This document shows positions 1-13,300 of a stretch of 64,000 nt of DNA, one piece after another. Every line of letters starts with the position of its first letter. The stretch's first letter is position 1. The notes under the pieces are model-generated. The model searched no databases. It saw nothing but the letters and a program-made list of their open reading frames with translations, and was not told the origin of the DNA. Source of the stretch: Dipetalonema caudispina (taxonomy: Eukaryota > Nematoda > Chromadorea > Rhabditida > Onchocercidae); the NCBI GenBank assembly GCA_013365325.1, contig JABVXV010000035.1, forward strand, positions 310,001 to 374,000. Reading direction: 5' to 3'. The translations under genes were made by a program, and so were the position numbers.

Positions 1-533
1 ATGTCTTATTAATTTCGACGATTTATGGATAAGGTTGGGTTTATATGAATGAAAATGGAAGGAAATACTTTGAAAGACGTGAATAACGTCCATGCATATT
101 ATACAAAAAGCGGAAAAATATCATAATATCAAGCACGAAAAGAGTATGAAGATAAATTGAAAGAGTTAAGCAATGCAAATACGGTTGGGAAATTATTTGT
201 TTTCATTACATCGTGATGGTACGTAACACAGGAGGAAAGACGAGAAGATTCATTCATTTTACATCATTGCAGACGGTACCAGGGGCGTATCAGTAACCCC
301 AAAATATGAAATTTCAAAGTAGTAGTTTTGAGCAATCAATATGATTGGAATGGAGAAAGTTGCAAGTTGAATCCAACAAAAAAAAAAAACAGCCAATTAA
401 TGTGCATGGGTAATGAAATAGCAGGAGAGACCAAAAAAAAGAAAAAAAAAAAATGCCTGCTTCCATATTGTTAAAATGTGCACATTTGAATTGACGGTCG
501 CCTTTTTTCCTCTTTTGAAGGAGAACTACTCAC

Positions 534-721
534 CGAGAATTGTAGAAATGAACCTTGAAGTTGAAGATGAAAGAAGAGGAGAGGAGAGGTTGTAGCAGAT
601 ACCGCCGTAGAGAAAGGGGAGCACAAACTTTCGGCACCAGGCACCGAACAAATAAAAATAAATCGTCCCTAAGCATACACAACGTCATATCACCCAGCTT
701 CCGCAATGTAGTTTTACGCAA
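534..721 (-). other. Possible first exon of a minus-strand gene leaving the window
   Basis: On the minus strand a near-consensus donor (TCG|GTGAGT, exon ending at 534) follows a locally GC-richer, pyrimidine-rich stretch from about 721 to 534. This is the appearance of a 5' exon whose downstream exons would lie to the left of base 1. No following acceptor with convincing coding sequence is seen between 1 and 500, so the gene is not identified. The right boundary is only the end of the open frame. A chance donor is equally possible. Confidence 0.2.
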
Positions 722-879
722 TTTGTTTTATGGATCATGCACTCTCAGGAAAATTTTTGGTTCATGGAAATAAAGGCTTCCGTTTTCGTCAGTTTGTCGC
801 ACTAACAATTTCGTTCTCTTTCAAGAATTTCCACTCAGTTCTCCATGTTACATCTAATTAATATAAATAGATAGATTGT

Positions 880-1134
880 TTAAAATAAACCTAAAAGAAA
901 TCCATGTTTGCGAATGCAATTTAGAGGGATGAAATACTCGTCGAATCCGAAATTATTCTTTGACTGAATTCTTTTTCTTCTTTTGAAGCATCTTTTTCCG
1001 TCTTGAAATTTGCTAGGATTCAGAAATTTCTTCTGGTTTCTTATTATATGGAAAAGTTCCGAAGTAGGATAATGGGAAAGTGCGTCTCTTGAATCTTGTG
1101 ACTGAATCGTTGATTGTTGCGCATATTCCTGCAT
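880..1134 (-). CDS. Unrecognised minus-strand ORF, possibly a terminal exon
   Basis: The frame is 84 codons from an ATG at 1134, or it may be entered through a TATGCAG acceptor just inside that ATG. It is rich in basic residues in the middle (KR, KRRKR), has two cysteines and ends in a hydrophobic HGFLLGLF tail. The dibasic clusters recall a peptide precursor, but there is no signal peptide in the visible frame and no family is recognised. No convincing upstream exon was found. Treat it as a hypothetical exon or a chance ORF. Confidence 0.15.
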   Translation of the reverse strand: MQEYAQQSTIQSQDSRDALSHYPTSELFHIIRNQKKFLNPSKFQDGKRCFKRRKRIQSKNNFGFDEYFIPLNCIRKHGFLLGLF

Positions 1135-2055
1135 ACATTAAGTGACGTTGACTTCAAATGTGAAACTTAAAATTTTCTTAACCTAACTTTTCAATGAATA
1201 ATTTATATCTACCGAAACTGCCGAAATTAACCAATTAGATGCTATCAAACAACACCTGTAAGAAACTTAGCGTCAGAAAAATCGGTGCTCAGAGTAATCA
1301 TAAATAATCTAAGTTATCTTTTCTTTTCCACTTCTTTTCAACGGCTTTTTCAACTTTGATACTATCTTTCCTTGTTGTAATCAAGACAATAAGGAGAAGA
1401 CGGTCAAACAGTGGAAATTCCGAACAGTGCCGTGAATTGTCAACCACTTAGTGAATTCTGATGTGGTTGCCTTACACTTACCCTACGATGTCAATCATTC
1501 TGTTTAATACATTTCCTAGTTAGGCTTCACGATCTGGATCACTAAATTTTTGCTGAAAAACTAGTGGCAATATATTCTCCTTTTCTTAAATAGCTAAAAT
1601 ATTTTCATATTCTAACACTATTTTGCGTATTCACTCTCGTACTCCGATGACATTACCAGATGGAAATATGCGTATCAAAATTGCAAAACTGGCTAGATTA
1701 TACCTCATGCAATTCTAATTCAAAAAAAAGGAATTTTCTTGAAATTTTCCCTAAAAAAAAAGAGGAAAGAATTCGAAAAATATAAGTGATTTTAACGTGG
1801 TTTTGTTTTTAAAATAGTCAGACATTGATTTTGTCAAGAAACTACAAACTAAATTAGTCGTTTTGAGTTGACGACTATTGGAGAAAGGAATAACATTCGC
1901 GGTTCATCGCTGATAATATTGTTCGGTAAGGCATGGTCATCAGTAACACAGCTGCAAAAGGATTGGTTTTGGATCTTTATGCTTAAATAAACTTTGAAAT
2001 TCAGTCCTATATTGAATGGAAATGCAGATTATTATTAGTGCATTCTGTGTTTGAC

Positions 2056-2080
2056 AAAAAAAAAAAAAAAAAAAAAAAAA
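2056..2080 (+). repeat. Poly(A) tract, 25 bases
   Basis: An uninterrupted run of A follows TTTGAC. It could be the tail of an old retroposed insert or a slippage-expanded homopolymer. No duplicated flank was recognised. Confidence 0.9.
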
Positions 2081-4482
2081 CGTTCCACAGTACAATGGTA
2101 AGCACAGCGCTATAAGAGTCGTAAATAACTAAAGTGGAAAATGGTTGCATCCATAATGGACCGATTAAGGGCTACATAAAAAGATATTAAATTCGAAAGT
2201 ACCGAACATCACTGAAGTATTTATTTCCCATAAGAAATATTTTCAACAATTTGGATCATGCTGCCTAAAATATTTCAATGATAAATTTTCGTTTTGAACT
2301 AACTTCTCTAAAAAATTCAGACCCTCTATACACCTATGAATCTCTTACAATTATCGTTGATTACTTGTGACAGTACTGTTACATACATGAGTTTTTTAGC
2401 ATCATTGACGCAACAATAAGCGTAATATTAAATAACGTCAACGATAATTCTTTCGAAAGCATCAAACCTAACACTGATAATAGATAACTCCATGTATCGC
2501 ATCTCCATGATAGACTATTGAGATAAACCCTTTTACACAAAAACTGATGAAGAATGATGAGTTAGAAAGTCTTAACAAGCAATCCCAGGACAATCGTTGC
2601 AGGGAATATCATTGAATTTGCGAACTTTAATTTACTCAAATCAAAGCTTACTTGTTAAGAACGATAAGGCAGAAGTACAGAAATCGCTAAATTTATGATA
2701 GCAACTATTACAGCTGTTATTGCAACATTTGAATGACCATGCTGATAATTATTGCAATAATTATCTCTCTTCGTTCATATGAAGTGAACTGCACTCAAGA
2801 TGAATTCCAAGCTAAACCGATAGTGGAAACAATGAATTGTGGTGTGGATGACTTCATAATAAATAAAATGTCACACTGAAATAGAAATTGGTAAGAAACC
2901 TATGGTGTATAAATATAGTAAAACATATTTTTCAAAATCTTCGATCGAATTGAGGAAATTGTCCACAAACGTTTAGAAAAAGTCAAAAAATGATATAAAT
3001 GATAAAGTATTGCTGTAACCTAACATGTGGTTGCTCATTTCATAAATAGCATAGTTATTAAAGTGGATGTTGGAATCATAGTATGCAGTCAGATGGGCTT
3101 GGATCGAATGATGCAAAAACAAACTGGTATGTTGAAGAAATATCAGTATACGATACGGAGCTTTGAAATCCAGCAATCAGTAAGTGATCCCGGAAGATAC
3201 GACAAATTAGTTGACAAGATTATAAGGAATTTTATTGATTAAACAAATATGGTAAACAATAAAGCAACGTTGCAATGATTATGGCAAAAGTTCTTTGATT
3301 CAATTAGCAACCTGAAAGAAAATGAACTTAATTTTTCGGACGAAAATAGTACTTCATAAAATTTCAATGATATTGATTTTTGGTCTAAATCAAAAATATT
3401 TTTTGAAACTGAAAAATCTCGATAATTCTATTGCTTAATCATAAAACATGAAAATGTGACCACTAAGATCTGATCTGCAGAACTGCAATCACATCAGGAC
3501 TGCTTCTCAAGCTAAAATCAATTGCAATCTAAAGAAGGTTGTTTGCATCGCAAGGAGTAATCTATCCAGTTAAACAATTAATGATGTCTCTTGAAGATGA
3601 TATGACTATTCGTTGACTGTATATGCAAATAGGTCTTCTGAATGGGACTCAATTGGCTTTCACATGTCATTTTGGCTGTGAGTAATTAAGGCTGTTTGGT
3701 ACAATACTTCTAGGCAAACGTAATCGCTGATAACACGTAGATAAAAAGTGCAACTACTCGTCATTATTCAGCCCTGTGATTTTTCACCGGAATATCTGAA
3801 ACAAATTTGATAAGAACATTGAGCAGAGAAGTGTAGTACCTTTTCCCAGCAACTTTACGGAAACCCTATTTACAGTAGACGGTTCTATTCGTGTTGTCGA
3901 AGAATGAAGTGAACTGCTGAGATTTATGTTAAGAAATTTATAAAAATTTTTACAATCTTATATAATAATTGATCCTATCTTGAAGTACTCTACCATTGTT
4001 TTCGAAACCATGAGCTTAAGGTACACCAGGTATCATTACATACTGTAGCAGATTTTATGATCTGAATGATTGTTAGAGATGCGATGTGATTTTTCGGTAA
4101 TTTGAAAAAATAATCGAAAATTTAAGCGTGTAACCTAATACTTCTAGTTTCCTTCTAATGAAGAGAATTTAGAAATTAATTTCTGATACAACTTTCTCTT
4201 TATTTCTGTTAGGTACAAATAATGGCTGTTCAGTGAAATATTTAGAAAATGAATTGAAAACGTATCAGTGTTATAAAATTCAGTTGGAAGATCTCATTAA
4301 CGAAACATCTGAGAAAGAATTTTTACGAAGAAAGTTTCATAATTTCGAAGTAATTGTGGGTCATGAAACGAGTTTTTTGTTTTCATGAATGATGAAGAGA
4401 AGAATAGTGAGCAAAAGCAACGGCAGCAGTAGCAGAAGTAGCACGAAGTTGATATGTACGCATGTTATATCAGTCAGTTTCT

Positions 4483-4506
4483 GGATGCAGCAGAATTGCT
4501 GCATCC
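4483..4506. repeat. Perfect hairpin, 10-bp stem with 4-base loop
   Basis: The arms GGATGCAGCA and TGCTGCATCC are exact reverse complements separated by GAAT. The hairpin lies about 175 bases upstream of the start codon of the MAM-module gene, so it is in that gene's promoter or 5' leader. The stem is GC-richer than the surrounding sequence. Confidence 0.85.
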
Positions 4507-4680
4507 GTTGATTTGTAAGATTCGGGAATATAGAAGAGAGAGGATTGCTGATATCATGTATGGGGAAGAAAGTGGGATAAAAACGGAAAGTTGCGGGAAA
4601 CAAAGAAGGATGTGAAGGGTGTTTGTTGAGAAACAGCAGCAAGGCATTCCCCGCAAAATTCATGAACCACATTACCAGAA

Positions 4681-7600
4681 ATGTTGATAATGTACTCCTC
4701 CTTAATACTTCTGCTCCTTCTCTTCCCGTCAGGTATAATTTTTTAATCAAATTTTCTATTTCAACAACTTAGTTTTAGACTGCTTTTTTTCTTCAAATTT
4801 ATTACTAGAATGAGAGAAGTCTGTTTAGAGCTTCATCTTGCTTTTCATAAATAACTAGGAAAAATTTTCCAGTACACTTTAATTTTTATTTACTATTTCG
4901 TATAAAATTTACTCCGATGATTAAGAAATGTAACTCAATTTAGTAAAATTTTTCGAAATTATTTGTTTTATCACAACATAATTCCAATTCGGGAAATTTA
5001 AGCATCAATAGTTCATTTTCATGAACTGATAAAGATTGCAGGAAATGGATGTATGTCTGGATACGGCTATGAGCGAATGAAATTGAAAGAGTATCTCGGA
5101 ATTGAATGGATTGAAAACGGTTTTGATGAAACCGGTAAGAATGATGATGCTGGTTATATCTTTTTAATTGGGAGATTGGTTGCATTAATTTCCTAATGGT
5201 TCTTGACATTGAATTTGTTTTTTAACAGTAATATGAAGACGTGAGGCAGAATGGTGAAAGTTAAAAAGTAGGTTTGAAAACTGATAACCAAATGGCTGTT
5301 GCTTTTTCCCAACTCGTGATAGGATCGCTGCTTTGCACAATTTGTGTCACAATCAGAATCTACTTTTTCTTTCCCGAGGATCACTGACATGCAGCCCTGC
5401 TTTTAGGTGAACGTGATAATAAACCGATACGACATGCCAATGATTTGGACTGTACATTTGATGATGTAAAAAAGTGTCAATGGCGTAATATTAAGGAAGA
5501 CGAAGCACTCGATTCCCTTGATTTTCACTTATTTGAAAAAATTGATTTTACGGAATTTCCTGTATTACAAGTCCGACCAGGACCAAGTCGACTAGCTCGA
5601 GGTTCAGATAATTTAAGATTGAATTTAAATTGATTACACTGATACAGTGGAGAATGCACAAGGAATATATTGGTTCGATTTCGTTAATGCGTTTTTTTTT
5701 TTTCCTGGCGCATTACAGTTGCGACCTCATCTATCAATTATTTTTAAAATCGAACAAAATCTGATCCAACATTTTATGGCAATAAGATGCTGACTAGGCA
5801 GTCATTAGGTCGAGAGATATTTCCATGGCTTGGCGACAAAAGACCAGGAGCTGAAACTGTTGACAGCCCAGTTAAATGGAAATTGAGCAAAATGAATTTT
5901 CCAGTGGTTGTGGAAGGTGACATTGTAAACAAATGTGTGTTGAATCACAGAACAGTCTTAATAACTAATTTTAATAAATTAATGGCAAGCAAGGTTTCTC
6001 ATTTTCAGGTGACAAACTCTTGTTTACTGGGGATCGAAAACAAGAGGAACAAACTGCTATCTTGAAAAGTTCACCAATTCGTTGTCAAAACAACACCGGC
6101 ATCCTTACTTTTACGTCTGTTCCCCTTTCACGCAAAATTAATTCACCCATAACTAATTCTCTAAACCATGTGAATTTTGAAAGTTTTGCAATCAGTGATG
6201 TCTTGATTCATCACTTTTGTATATCATTAAAATTTGTTAACTTTTATCAGAAAGATTATGGTATGAAAACTCACCTACAGGTTTTGGTTATACAATGGCG
6301 CACGAGTAGAAGTGTTGTTGCTGAAACAAAAAGAAGGTCGGCTTGTTATTTTACCGGAAAAACCTTTCGTTGACTGTGGTACGGTATTGATCAATACCGA
6401 ATGCACAGTTGAAATTCCGCCACGTGATGAAGAATTCAGGTATAACTCATTCGAGCATTTCAGTTAATTGGTTTGCATAATTAACTCGAAATTAAGACAT
6501 CAACTATGAATATTATTCTTGCACTTGTAACTTTGAAAGTCATCATATTTGCAAGTTGTTGATTTTAGCCATTTTAAATCACATTTTTTGTTTATAATTT
6601 TATCAGAATTTGATACTCTTTTGCATATAGCATTGGAATCAAAGCATACAATATGGCAAATCGAGAAGGTTCATTTGTCATGGTCGACAATATCGTCTAT
6701 CGAGCCTCTTTATGCAGAATTTCAAATATGTTCTTGTTATCATCTTTTCCTCTTTTTTAGCCTTCAAATTCAAATTCATTCCAAATCCTATTAATACTTC
6801 TCAATAAGCAACAATATCTTCTATAGCTAAATATTTTGAATACAATGAGATAATTTTATGTTTATATTATTTGTGCAACACACTTTGTAAAGTTTATTGA
6901 TTATTTGTAACGCTTGATTTGAATGTTTTTGTTTGTAGTTGACCTGGGCGAGAATTTTCGAAGTCGACCGTTTATTACATCCTACAAAGGAAATCTTATT
7001 AAAGCAGCTGATGAATTAAATTGCAGTAATTTTTCTTCAAAATGTCGGTGGCGCACGGTCGGCCATGCATTAGAGGTTATTAGTCTCTATTTAAACTAGA
7101 TTTCAGAGTATTTTTTGCGTTATGGATAGCTTTTTTTTACGAGAAAGTGGAAACATTTTGCCATAGTCAAATTCTCAGAATTCGATGCAATTTAGAAATT
7201 TTCGAATTTGATATGATTCGAAATCACGTTAAAATTCTGCAGATGTGGCAAGTAGCCGATGAATCACCAAGCAGTGAATTAATGTTTAATGCAACGGGTG
7301 CACTGCCGGTACCGGAAGCACCCTTTCTATTCATGTACATTGAGCAGAATCGTCATGGTCCTTTTAATGTTTTACAATCCGATCCAATCGATTGCCAAAC
7401 AGAGAACACAGCTAAATTTAATTTCAGGTTGCTATTTCTCATCTTAGATTCTCTGATACAGATGGATTTTTTTTGTAAATAGTACAGCATATATGAGGCA
7501 AAAATAAACTCTGAGGAAATCGAACGCCTCAATTGCTGCTTACCTTCAGGTACAACCCTCGATCCTTATCGTTCCATCCATTTGTTACTTGTTATTTCAA

Positions 7601-10384
7601 ACTTTTTACTGATGAATGAAGTATGAGAGTAGATTTTGGACAACTCGTAATGTGACTTTGGAAGTATGTGCTCGAGATCGTTCGCTAAACGCGATGGAAT
7701 GTCATTTGGCACCAATGGCTCTATCACCTGCTCTTGTTAGCATCAAATTCAACAAGCTGTCGACGTTCTCAGTGATTTTTCAAATTTTTGGTTTTTAAGC
7801 GATGGATTACCAACTTCTTCTGTTTCCAGCTGATTCGGTATTTGCTAAGTAAATAAGAAATTTCCTCTAACTGACAAAATAAGTGCGAAAAGTGGCAGCA
7901 ATTTTATGAATTTTCAAACCTTTTGTTTCAATCTTTTGCAGTTAACAATTGAAGTGAAAAGTATCAACAGTGATTACGACAATTTTATTGCAATCGATGA
8001 CATAAGTTATGAGGCGATATTTTGTAGTGAAGCAGTGGATGCTTGGGATCTCGGTGGCAATTTTTATCCGACACCAATGCTTAGTGCACTGATGCAAAGA
8101 CCAATATTTTCGACCAAAGTAAAAAAAAATCTCATACTGAAATTAGTGCTTTACAAATGTGATTAATACCAGTAAAATCAGTGCAAGAATGTGTGTGAAA
8201 AACTCGAATTTCAAATATTTCTGAAGCTCATTTTATTCCAAATTTCGTCATAATTTCTAGCATTTCTGCTTACATAAGATTTTGAAGAGATTAATATAAA
8301 CAAGTCTCGTAAGTTAAATGCATAATGTTTAACTTTTGGGATTTGGATTGTTCATTTGAAAGACGTGCTGTAGACTGTATGTGGGCAAATCATGAACAAG
8401 CGGAACCAGCATGGCAAATTGGTACCACACCACTTGATAAGCATAAATTTATTTCTCTTACCGGTAGTTCCGAATTTCCAGGTAAGGTTTTGTTTATAAG
8501 GAAACATCTGTGCAATTATTGCTGAGGAACATGAAAGCAAACAATTATCTTTTATTTAGATGGCGAATTTGCTGTTGTTCGATTGAAATCTGGGCAAGCA
8601 TCAACGCTAATCACAGAACCAATCCGATGTATTGTCAATCAAGCTACACTTACATTTAGGTCTTTCACAACATTTGAATGCATTTGATTTGAAAATTTGA
8701 AACAAATCCGTATGAACCCATTAATTATAAGTAATGCAAGCAATTGCTGACCTACAAGGCGTCGATCGACGCCGTCTGGCGCTAAAAAAATGAATTGCCG
8801 TTCGTCGTAGAGCGATATAGTTATTTTTGCAATTCATCACCATTGTCCGCCTTTCCTAACGAAAATTTTACATTACACTATCAAAAAAAAAGTTAGGAAT
8901 TTGTAAAAAAATTTGATTTTGCACCAATCAATGATCGAAATAAGTTGAATTAAAATTGCTTTTATCAGATAGTTTAATGACAAAATTTTGATTACCATGG
9001 GACTCTAACTAAAGAGGAACTCAGATCTTCGAACTTAAACTCTTTGATTTCCTGAGCAGAAATTCATTCGCGGTACTTTGACTTCACAGAAGACCCGTTT
9101 TCATAAAAAACATTTTAGATTCTGGCTTAGCGGTAACACACGTCTAGATGTTTGTTTACTTGAAGATAAAGTTTCGGAAGCGGTTGACTGCCAAAAAATA
9201 GTTTTGAAACAGCCAGGGCCTGCGTTCGTTGATTTGCCGGAAATAAATCATCCGATACGAATTGCTTTGAAAGCTGAATCATCTTCTCAAGGAATGGCAC
9301 TGATTGATGACCTAATAGTTACGGTAAGAATTATACTACTGAAGCGACTTCAAGTTAGAAAGGATAAAAAACAAAATTTTAGTAGTTTACTGGAAATAAT
9401 TTGTAATTTTTGTATTAAAAGAGATCTTGGAAATCCGAAAAAGACTATTTTTTGAGACATCATTGTTGGTATATTATATTTTTTTCATAAATTCAAGTTT
9501 GGAATCCAAATTCATCCATGAAAATTTGCTGTGAAATGTATTTAGACCATTTTCAGGGTGACATATGCCCATCAGTAATACGCCATCACGGCGTGCGTTT
9601 ATTTGGTTCTGGATTAGCTCAAATACCCGACCCAAATGTTTGCCGGCTTCTTTCCTGTAACTTCAAGGAAGGTAAAAATATTTGTCTCATTTGTTTACTG
9701 ATTGGATTTATGTACTAAAAATGAATGCTCGAAATCACTTGTCAAAATTTCAGGTCAAACATGCCTATATAGTTCCGGTCGAGTTGCTTTATCTCAAAGT
9801 AACTTCAGAGCACGAGATGGTGCTGTCACCGCATTTTTGTTTAAGAAAGGAAAAGTAGCGGTACTTGAATCACCAACTTTTCGTCTAAATGCTGCTGCGA
9901 GAATTCATTTTTTGTATCGAAATGAAGTTAGTTTCTTTCCGCATGTCTGACTTGCAAATGAATTTCTCAAAATTTATTCAAGGGATGTATCAAATAAGAA
10001 GTAACAACATTTAGTTATATAAACTGCTTGTTGGTCAGAAAATAAAAATTGTGTAAATGAAACTAATGTAACAACGATTAAGAGTGAGTCGGATAGAGTG
10101 ACTTTCAATCTTTACTGAGATTTACCTAAAGATATTGCTTTCAGGCAAATGCATCTTCGGTATTTGTATGTCATGATAGCATCAGCAGAGAACTGGATAG
10201 CTGTTTCAAAGTTGGAGGAGACAGTGCAGGACATGGCTGGAATCATGATTTCATGGAAGTACTACCCAGTGATACAAAGTTTTACATGGTTGCAAAGTTA
10301 ATTGATAATTCTAGAAGTGCCCGTGTTTCCATTACAAATATAACTGTTACCGATGTTGACAATAATATTGCTTGTTCACTGTAA
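4681..10384 (+). CDS. Secreted protein with four MAM-like modules, 16 exons
   Basis: Exons by splice signal and phase: 4681-4732, 5407-5601, 5809-5916, 6009-6114, 6281-6439, 6631-6713, 6939-7075, 7243-7427, 7633-7735, 7942-8118, about 8314-8481, 8560-8659, 9119-9323, 9557-9671, 9754-9926, 10145-10384 (TAA). Exon 1 encodes a signal peptide (MLIMYSSLILLLLLFPSG) and joins exon 2 in phase. Four modules follow with the MAM pattern: a CTFDD..CQW or CSFE-type start, a GDR..AVLESPPI-like strand, FW or YWT before a beta strand, and a closing DNI or DDISYE segment. The modules start near 5450, 7020, 8345 and 9640. MAM domains are extracellular adhesion modules; no protease or transmembrane domain is seen, so a secreted matrix or cuticle-associated role is inference. 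The acceptor of exon 3 is ambiguous (5787, 5797 or 5809). The exon 6/7 and 10/11 junctions do not resolve with GT donors. I cannot name an orthologue. Confidence 0.75.
8758..8773. repeat. Perfect 16-bp GC-rich palindrome
   Basis: GGCGTCGATCGACGCC is its own reverse complement. It sits in an AT-rich intron (between exons 12 and 13) of the MAM-module gene. Neighbouring bases 8774-8815 are also CG-rich for this window. Confidence 0.9.
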
Positions 10385-13300
10385 AGTTAACGGTCTCTCT
10401 TTCCAAAGAAAACTATCAAACTTTGGTTAATAAATATTTTGGTTCTATTGCGAGAAATCCTGATTCTCCAAATTAATTCTTATTTATTTCGAACTTTGTT
10501 TCTTTCCTTCATCGTTACCTGGAAGATTCAAACTGAATCATTTACTTGCTCCAGAAATTTTGATAAATTAAAAAAAAAAATTTCGGATAACAATCAAAAT
10601 CTCTGACACCATGTCGACCAAACTCAGCAGGAAATCTGTGACAGTCATTTTAAACAAACATTGGCATAATTAAAGTGTAATAAAAAACATTTAATATTAC
10701 AATTTTTTCTTGCTTATTGACTTGTAACTATTATCACATTGATATGCTTCTATTATCACTGTTCCGTTATTTGTATATTCATGAAGACATATCTTAGATA
10801 CAGTAGTTGTCTTGCAATAAAACCACTTTTTCACACTTCACCATTAATCGTTGAAGATCATCTTAAATTTTCTTTTCTTTCTCATTATTTAGTGAAGTAC
10901 TTTTGTTTTTAGCTATCAAAAAGTATACACTTGGTTAATAAATGATCTCTTCTCGTAATAGTATGATTAACGTAGTAGTTTTCATTCTTTATATCGAAGT
11001 TATGCTTCTTCATTTTTGAATTCATAAAATGCCAACAAGAATGTAGCCAATCATTTTTACCTATGGAGCTGAGCTTTAGAAATTTTTAATTGATAATGAT
11101 TGTTTAAGTGACGGAAAGTACTATTACTGCAGGGACACCAATATTTTCTAGCAAAATGGACGCTTCAGCTATGGCAACTAAATTTTCTGACTTAATTTAA
11201 ACAAGTATTACAAAATACAAGATGGAAATGTTTATAACAGTTATGTATTGAGGTTCTCCAATGATTTTTGCAAGCTATTCATTGTACTTTGAAAACTTTC
11301 AACAATCTAAAGAGTTCTAATGAAAAAACAAATCCTGAAATGAGTGGAATTTCGTTGATCGAGCGAAGCTACCTGATACATAGCAATCGAAATCCATCCC
11401 TGCAAAGTCGCTAAATGTGAAAGAAATAATACTCAAAGCAAATCAAAAGATATGTAAAATCAGGTGCACCAAATGTTTTGTCTAACTGAACTTTCTTATG
11501 GCATCGAGTTCAAATCTCTACTTGGTGCAAACAGCTTCCTATATGCAATATGCATGAATCGCATAACCAAAGACAAATAGATGATGCATTTCTCCAGTTA
11601 CAATTAGAAAAAATTTCATATTTCCTTTCAAAATTGCCTTAGATATTATTTGTGTGTTCCTTCGGATATTTCATTTTTTGTGAAATATTTCTTCTTTCCA
11701 AAGCTCAAAATTTATGAAGGAAAAGAGCTACTATTGAGCAACCATGCAAGGAGATTTGAAGCATTAGAAAAGACTTCAAATTTGAGCAGTGGGAGAAAAC
11801 AAAAAAGTGTCATCTCAGAACAAATAACAACAATTCATCCTTAATTGTTTCGCATCTCACCGACACACTCTAATGAAATTTTGCGAAACTCACAGGAACA
11901 TCGATATTCTCGTCCGTGTTTATGAATAAATTCATTTGAAACTCGTTTGATGCCAGTTAATGCATGACATATAGCAAAATGAATTTTAAAATCCAACGTT
12001 CCAATCCTGATTTCTTCTTTTCTTCACAATTTTCATAAATATTTCATAGAAACTAAAAGCTGATTCTATCGAACTAGATGCATTACAGTCAATGATAAAA
12101 TTACCTAAATTGTACTAAAAAAAGCATAGTGCACTGAAGGAATGATGGAATTTCATAAAAACAACAGCACTTCTAACTTTAATACCTATCATCCGAAAGT
12201 ACTGATTAAAACTATTTTTTAACCGAGCAGCTTCCAATTTCGATCTAGCTTTTTTCTGATTCTTACCTAGTTAAATTAAATCCAATTAAACTCAAAGTCG
12301 AAAATGGAGAGCCTTAAATTAAGATTTTAAAACTAGCAAGTTCGAATGGACGAACTTACAATAAAAGAACCATTGTAATGGGATTATCAACAAGAAAACT
12401 GAGGAGATTCACTTCACTTTTCCGGAAACCATCATTTTTTCACTACCTGATAGGAATTAGAGGAGTTAAATCTGCATAATGGTATCATACAGTACGAATA
12501 CTGTAATGTAAATCATAATAACTCCTGAAAAAAGAACACTAATTCAGAAATTATTTCGCTTCTTTCCTTGTAATTACTTTTTAAAATATGCCTGAAATTA
12601 ATACTGCAAAAGCATCCACATAATTGATTTTTGAAATTAAGTTCCTGTTGAACATAAATAACAGATATACAAAATAATTCCAACGGTGCATTCATCGGTC
12701 TGAAGATTTGCCCTCCAGTTCGATCAAAATCAAATGAGTAGAATTTAACTTATTTAAAACTTAATTGCTAACAAAAATTTTTCTTCTTCCTTATTGTAAA
12801 TAAGGGGGACATTGTTAGTGAAAGAAATGATTTTCTGGAAATCACTAAAATTGAACATCCGTTAATGGACTTCTAAACTCGTTCATAGCAGTAATAGTAG
12901 GATCGAAACACCCAATTCTCGGAGTTGCGGAAAAGATAATCGATAGTCGTTTGCTTTTGTCGCTCATTAGGTTAATGAACAATGTGTAATAAGAAAGGAT
13001 TTTGTCAGCAATTAAGTTTTAAATAAGTTAAATTTTACTAATTTGATGATGATCGAACTGGAGGACAATAAAATCATTGATCAACGAAACTATTGCTTTA
13101 ATGATTGGATCATTTGATTTCATTACTGTTGTACTATGTCATCTGCTTCACGTTTTGTGATAAATAACAGACATACTTTCACAACACCAATATCTGATCG
13201 GTTCTGTGTTCTAAAAAGTTTCCAAATGAAATAGCTTGTAAGGGAGAAAAAATTTATGCTGATAAGCCAAAAATGGCCTTAAAAATTTCCGATGAAACTG

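Larger units (their letters stand above)
1..4680. other. Gene-poor left flank
   Basis: AT-rich DNA with no gene that I can support. It holds a 25-base A run at 2056-2080, a strong splice-donor signal on the minus strand near 534, and a minus-strand open frame at 880-1134; both are listed separately at low confidence. The final 200 bases should contain the promoter and 5' leader of the MAM-module gene, including a perfect hairpin at 4483-4506. Confidence 0.6.

Noticed and set aside
4361..4750. Minus-strand 129-codon open frame
   Set aside because: It overlaps the signal-peptide exon and promoter of the MAM-module gene on the other strand, is low-complexity (Leu runs) and has no family match.
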